Assembly: GCA_023135995.1 (NCBI GenBank)
Contig: JAGLRY010000309.1
Location: forward strand, 1 to 8,797
DNA: 8,797 nucleotides
Direction of reading: 5' to 3'
From: Candidatus Aminicenantota bacterium
GTDB taxonomy: Bacteria > Acidobacteriota > Aminicenantia > Aminicenantales > Aminicenantaceae
The position numbers and the translations under genes were made by a program. Positions 5,667 through 8,797 of this stretch are shown here, piece by piece (within the stretch, counting starts at the first letter, position 1; each line of letters starts with the position of its first letter). The notes below the pieces were generated by a model. It was not told the DNA's origin. It did not search any database and saw nothing but the letters and a program-made list of their open reading frames with translations.

Positions 5667-6479
5667 CTATTTTTCTCTGTCGTAAGGGAACAGAAAATCG
5701 TGGCCGACCGTGCGATCTGAGATTTTGACGATGGGGGGGAGTTTTCGCTTGAATTCAGAGTTTTTCACAAGAGCAATAACTCGCTCGACCATCTCTTTTT
5801 TAAATCCTTCGGCGATCACTTCATCCGCAGTTCTTCTTTTGTCGACCATCTGATAGAGCAATCTGTCGACATTTTCGTATGTCAGCCCAAGCTCCCCTTC
5901 GTCTGTTTGTCCCTCCCAGAGACCGGCTGTGGGTGCTTTTTTCAGAATTTTTTCCGGAACTCCCATATACTGTGCCAGCTCACGGATCTGTGTTTTGTAC
6001 AGGTCGCCCAGTGGACTGATCGCACAGGCCATATCTCCGTGGATCGTTCCATAGCCGAGAAGCAGCTCAGTCTTATTGCTGGTTCCCAGAATGAGCGCAC
6101 TTTCCCTCGCGGAGTGGTCATACAGGATAGACATCCGTTCCCGCGCCATTTTATTCCCGATCAAGATTTTGTTATCTGTAGGGTGATCTTTGAAGTAACT
6201 GTCAACCATTGGAGCGATGTTGATGACCTTGGATCGCATTCCAAGAAAACGAACGACATCTTGTGCATCATCGATATCCCTGCCGTACGTGTCTCTGTAG
6301 GGCATGATGAGACATAAAACGTTGTCCGGATCGAGCGCCTTTGAAGCGAGAAACGCACAAACTGTTGAGTCCAATCCGCCTGATAGCCCCAATATTCCTC
6401 TCGAAAAATGAAACCTTGACAGTTCCTCTTTGATGAATTTGGTAAGGATCTTTTCTACGAAGGGAGCGTTAATCTTCAT
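5667..6479 (-). CDS. nadE: NAD+ synthase, stand-alone (NH3-type) synthetase domain
   Basis: NadE activates deamido-NAD+ with ATP and amidates it to NAD+. The 270-residue product is the synthetase domain alone, as in ammonia-dependent enzymes. Visible motifs are the PP-loop SGGLDST (33-39), GNKMARERM (108-116), GTSNKTELLLGYGTIHGD (132-149), then SPLGDLYKTQIRELA and GQTDEGELGLTYENVD. One local difference is that GDMACAISP stands where GDxxxDixP is usual. The ATG overlaps the end of the upstream nitrilase-family gene by 11 bases, so the two are almost certainly translated together. The pair together resembles the fused glutamine-dependent NAD+ synthetase of other bacteria, split into two proteins. 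rsmI follows 22 bases later. Confidence 0.95.
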   Translation of the reverse strand: MKINAPFVEKILTKFIKEELSRFHFSRGILGLSGGLDSTVCAFLASKALDPDNVLCLIMPYRDTYGRDIDDAQDVVRFLGMRSKVINIAPMVDSYFKDHPTDNKILIGNKMARERMSILYDHSARESALILGTSNKTELLLGYGTIHGDMACAISPLGDLYKTQIRELAQYMGVPEKILKKAPTAGLWEGQTDEGELGLTYENVDRLLYQMVDKRRTADEVIAEGFKKEMVERVIALVKNSEFKRKLPPIVKISDRTVGHDFLFPYDREK

Positions 6480-7317
6480 ATGTCTTGATTACTCTTTTAA
6501 GAGCCTCGAGGATGATCTCTGGCTTCTCATCTCTTTTATAAGGCCATTTTTTACGGAAGGTGAGGATCTCGTCGAGGTCGATGTCTGTCACCATAAATTC
6601 CACATCTCCGTACGACGCTTTGGCCAAGAGCTTGCCGCCGGGATTGTATATAAAGGACCCTCCTGCGAATGATTTCCCATCCTCAAAACCCACTCTGTTT
6701 GCGTATATGACAAAAGAGGTGGAGAATCGAGATAGGGATTCTCCCATGAGTTCCCACATATGGCTGGTTTCCCATCCGTCCTTGCCCGAGACCCCCCGTC
6801 CGGGCGCTGCGCTGGGGACAATAACAATCTCTGAACCTCCGGCAAAAAGAAGATAACCCGCGCCATAATGGAGAAAATCGTAGCAGATCATCAGCCCTGC
6901 TTTTCCGAAGGGTGATGTAAAGGTCAAAAAGTTTTTTCCTTGGCCAAAAAACTTCAATTCCTCGAACATTCCATAGGTAGGCAAAAAAACCTTGCGGTGG
7001 ATGTGGAGTATTTTTCCTTCCGAGAGATACGCCGCTGAGTTGAAAAAAAGCCCCCGTTCTCTCTCCTCCACAAACCCGACAACAAGGGATATGCCTTTAC
7101 TCAACTGCTTCAATCGTTGGAAAATAGGGGATTCATCAGGCCTTAATGCCACGTCTGGCACGAAATCTTGAAGGGTGTATCCGGTGAGGCTCAATTCTGG
7201 AAAAACGAGAAGGTTAACCTTGTTTTTTTGTGCTCTTTCGACTAAATTCACATGAATGTCGAGATTCTTTTCCATATCTCCGAGGTGGGGTGCAATCTGG
7301 GCAATAGCGACTTTCAT
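6469..7317 (-). CDS. Carbon-nitrogen hydrolase (nitrilase superfamily), likely amidotransferase partner of NadE
   Basis: Nitrilase-superfamily enzymes hydrolyse amides or nitriles through a Glu-Lys-Cys triad. All three are visible in the 282-residue product: E41 in VFPELSLTGY, K109 in HRKVFLPTYGMFEE and C145 in GLMICYDF. The overlap of 11 bases with nadE suggests that it acts as a detached glutaminase, feeding ammonia to NadE. That is an inference from context. The ICYD sequence around the cysteine is also typical of general amidases, whereas fused glutamine-dependent NadE usually has ICED. I chose ATG 7317 because MKVAIAQIAPHLGD is a standard family start; a TTG at 7351-7353 would add 12 unrelated residues. 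No Shine-Dalgarno precedes 7317, so a short-leader or leaderless transcript is possible. Confidence 0.88.
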   Translation of the reverse strand: MKVAIAQIAPHLGDMEKNLDIHVNLVERAQKNKVNLLVFPELSLTGYTLQDFVPDVALRPDESPIFQRLKQLSKGISLVVGFVEERERGLFFNSAAYLSEGKILHIHRKVFLPTYGMFEELKFFGQGKNFLTFTSPFGKAGLMICYDFLHYGAGYLLFAGGSEIVIVPSAAPGRGVSGKDGWETSHMWELMGESLSRFSTSFVIYANRVGFEDGKSFAGGSFIYNPGGKLLAKASYGDVEFMVTDIDLDEILTFRKKWPYKRDEKPEIILEALKRVIKTYED

Positions 7318-7375
7318 TATTGAAAAATTAGCATAATTTGATGACCATTGCAACCGAAGAGCAAGGAGATACTAT

Positions 7376-7404
7376 TTGAAAAAATATTTTATTTTGAATA
7401 TAAA
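7376..7404 (+). promoter_or_regulatory. Strong sigma-70 promoter for the J-domain gene
   Basis: TTGAAA (7376-7381), a 17-bp spacer and TATAAA (7399-7404) give five of six consensus bases at both hexamers. Transcription would start near 7411 and leave a leader of about 59 bases. It points away from the nitrilase-nadE-rsmI operon. Confidence 0.65.
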
Positions 7405-7439
7405 TATAGGCAAGACATTTTGGTGTTGAACGTGAGAAG

Positions 7440-7463
7440 CTTAATCCGATAAGGCAGATTAGG
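7440..7463 (+). promoter_or_regulatory. Leader hairpin overlapping the Shine-Dalgarno of the J-domain gene
   Basis: CTTAATC (7440-7446) can pair with GATTAGG (7457-7463) over seven base pairs, one of them G-U, with a 10-base loop. The 3' arm covers the first three bases of AGGAGG (7461-7466). It could damp translation initiation. The stem is AT-rich and only moderately stable. Confidence 0.35.
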
Positions 7464-7469
7464 AGGAAC

Positions 7470-8797
7470 ATGGAGCACATAGGCCGCTATCTCCGAGATA
7501 TTTACTTTAGAAAAAAAAGGGGACAGCTCACCTTCCGGTACCAAAACATCCAGAAATACCTCTATTTCCAGGACGGGAATCTCGTCTTTACCAAAACAAA
7601 TCAACCGGCCGAGCTGTTGGGAGAGGTCCTATACAGATTGGGGAAACTCTCTCAAGAGGCCTATCAGAACATCGAAGAGTACATCGAACCCATGGAGATC
7701 ATCGGTCAAGTCCTGGCCAAACGCGGACTCATCTCGCAGGAGGATTTGCTGGACGGCCTGACCTATCAAATGAGAGAAGTCACCCTGAATATGTTCCCGA
7801 TATTCAATGGCGCGTTCAAGTTCCAAGAGAGAGAGGAGTTGAGCCTGGAAGGCTTGAGTACGAAAATCGGTATCCCCGCCCTTATCGCGGATGGGATCCG
7901 ACGCATGAAGTTCGATCCCAACCTTGAACAATATTTGAGAACACAGACAATATCACAGAGGGACAGAGGCCTTGCCCTTCAGCTGACTGAGGAGGAAAAG
8001 GGAGTCCTGAGCAGGATCAAACCGGATTCTTCTCCCGCCGAGATTTTAAAATTTTCCGGATTGAAGCCTGATTTCTTCTGGAAAAGCATATATCTCTTTT
8101 ATTGTCTAAATTTGATCGAGCTGAGCCATGAGGAAAGTGTCTTCGAGGCCAGAGAAAAGCCAGCAGCAAAGCCTGTTAGAAAGGAACAGACAGAAAAACT
8201 CATGAATCTTGAGGAGTTCCAGCAAAATATCTCTGGGATGAACTTCTATCAAATCTTGGATGTTTCCACATCGGCATCCCAGGCTGAAATCAAAAAAGCG
8301 TATTTCGGATTGGCCAGAAGATTCCACCCGGACCTTTTTGATCGAGACATAGCCGCGCAACAAAAAGAGATGATCGATAAAGTTTTTGACCAGATCACAA
8401 AAGCCTATCACGCGTTGAGTGATGAAGACAAAAGAGGGGAGTACGATAAGGAGCTTGTTGAAGAAGCCGCGGATGACAAGCGGGGAGTCGCCAAGAAAGC
8501 AGAAATCAAATTTCGCCAGGCCAAGACGTTGTATAACCAGGCACGTTATGAAGAGGCCATGTCCTTTTTGGATCAGGCGATCAGGTTGGATGCACATAAA
8601 TCTTCCTATTTTTTATTGCTCGCCATGATCGAGACAAAGATACCCACATACATCAGAAAAGCTGAAGAACACTTTAAAGTGGCCATAAAATTGGAGCCGT
8701 GGAGTCCTGATGGTTACCTGGGATTGGGTATTATGTACAAAAATGCGGATTTAAAAGTCAAAGCTACGAATCAGTTCAACAAAGCCCTTAGGATTGA
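7470..8797 (+). CDS. DUF4388-like/J-domain/TPR fusion protein, 3' truncated by the window
   Basis: The frame stays open from ATG 7470 to the right edge: 442 codons with no stop. The ATG follows AGGAGG after only three bases, so initiation may be suboptimal. Residues 1 to about 125 look like a DUF4388/PATAN module: RGQLTFRYQN, YLYFQDGNLVFTK, then LLGEVLYRLGKLS and VLAKRGLISQEDL. A middle helical region follows to about 250. A full J domain begins near 257 (MNFYQILDV), with IKKAYFGLARRFHPD, the HPD motif at 286-288 and KRGEYDK at its end. From 344 onward at least two TPR-like helical hairpins follow, such as YNQARYEEAMSFLDQAIRLD. J domains stimulate Hsp70 (DnaK) ATPase; TPR and PATAN modules suggest protein scaffolding. 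No signal peptide or membrane segment is seen, so it is probably cytoplasmic. Its actual role is unknown. Confidence 0.85.
   Translation, partial: MEHIGRYLRDIYFRKKRGQLTFRYQNIQKYLYFQDGNLVFTKTNQPAELLGEVLYRLGKLSQEAYQNIEEYIEPMEIIGQVLAKRGLISQEDLLDGLTYQMREVTLNMFPIFNGAFKFQEREELSLEGLSTKIGIPALIADGIRRMKFDPNLEQYLRTQTISQRDRGLALQLTEEEKGVLSRIKPDSSPAEILKFSGLKPDFFWKSIYLFYCLNLIELSHEESVFEAREKPAAKPVRKEQTEKLMNLEEFQQNISGMNFYQILDVSTSASQAEIKKAYFGLARRFHPDLFDRDIAAQQKEMIDKVFDQITKAYHALSDEDKRGEYDKELVEEAADDKRGVAKKAEIKFRQAKTLYNQARYEEAMSFLDQAIRLDAHKSSYFLLLAMIETKIPTYIRKAEEHFKVAIKLEPWSPDGYLGLGIMYKNADLKVKATNQFNKALRI

Noticed and set aside
5234..5728. Plus-strand 164-codon frame opposite rsmI and nadE
   Set aside because: It lies over two well-recognised minus-strand genes, matches no family I know, and has no ribosome site. 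It is a shadow frame.
7318..7375. Promoter for the nitrilase-nadE-rsmI operon (minus-strand TATGCT about 13 bases before the start)
   Set aside because: The hexamer matches only four of six consensus bases and no convincing -35 lies at 16-18 bp. A promoter must exist here or nearby, but I cannot place it.
8106..8597. Minus-strand 163-codon frame opposite the J-domain gene
   Set aside because: The plus strand encodes a clear J domain with HPD and TPRs across the same bases; the minus frame has no recognisable content.

Overview
The window is an ordinary bacterial housekeeping region. It has about ten complete protein genes, one tRNA and one gene cut by the right edge. By eye the base composition is near 48-50% G+C. 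The gene style is that of a Gram-negative-type or uncultured lineage: long overlapping operons, a mixture of ATG and TTG starts, and a DUF4388-like (PATAN) domain joined to a J domain and TPRs. That architecture would fit the Acidobacteriota/Aminicenantota/deltaproteobacterial neighbourhood, but this placement is a guess and nothing here fixes the phylum. There is no mobile element, CRISPR array or phage gene.

Layout. Bases 1-103 hold nothing I recognise. A tRNA-Val(UAC) lies on the minus strand at 104-175. A divergent promoter region (176-330) holds back-to-back -35 elements and two small dyads. From 331 to 3123 a plus-strand ribosome/GTPase operon runs rplU-rpmA-obg-nadD-rsfS, with short gaps or overlaps. 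A second promoter at about 3133-3161 drives rlmH, a TraR/DksA-like zinc-finger gene and comF (3228-4799). The strand then switches. From 7317 down to 4925 (minus) runs a nitrilase-family gene, nadE and rsmI. From 7470 to the edge, under a strong divergent promoter, is a DUF4388-like/J-domain/TPR protein that is incomplete at its 3' end.

How the genes fit together. L21, L27, Obg, RsfS, RlmH and RsmI all serve ribosome structure, assembly, silencing or rRNA methylation. NadD, NadE and the adjacent nitrilase-like protein cover the last two steps of NAD+ synthesis. The nitrilase plausibly supplies ammonia from an amide donor to a stand-alone NadE.

Most interesting signals. (1) rsmI ends four codons after a CTC codon, in a run of eight A's containing an in-frame A AAA AAG heptamer. 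A -1 shift there opens a lysine-rich 32-residue tail that fills most of the convergent gap, so this is either programmed slippage or a one-base indel. (2) L21 carries a lysine/alanine/proline-rich extension of about 70 residues. (3) A dyad sits exactly between the -35 and -10 of the rlmH promoter. (4) Hairpins overlap the Shine-Dalgarno sequences of obg and of the J-domain gene. (5) The J-domain fusion protein itself. No clearly new multi-gene system is visible.
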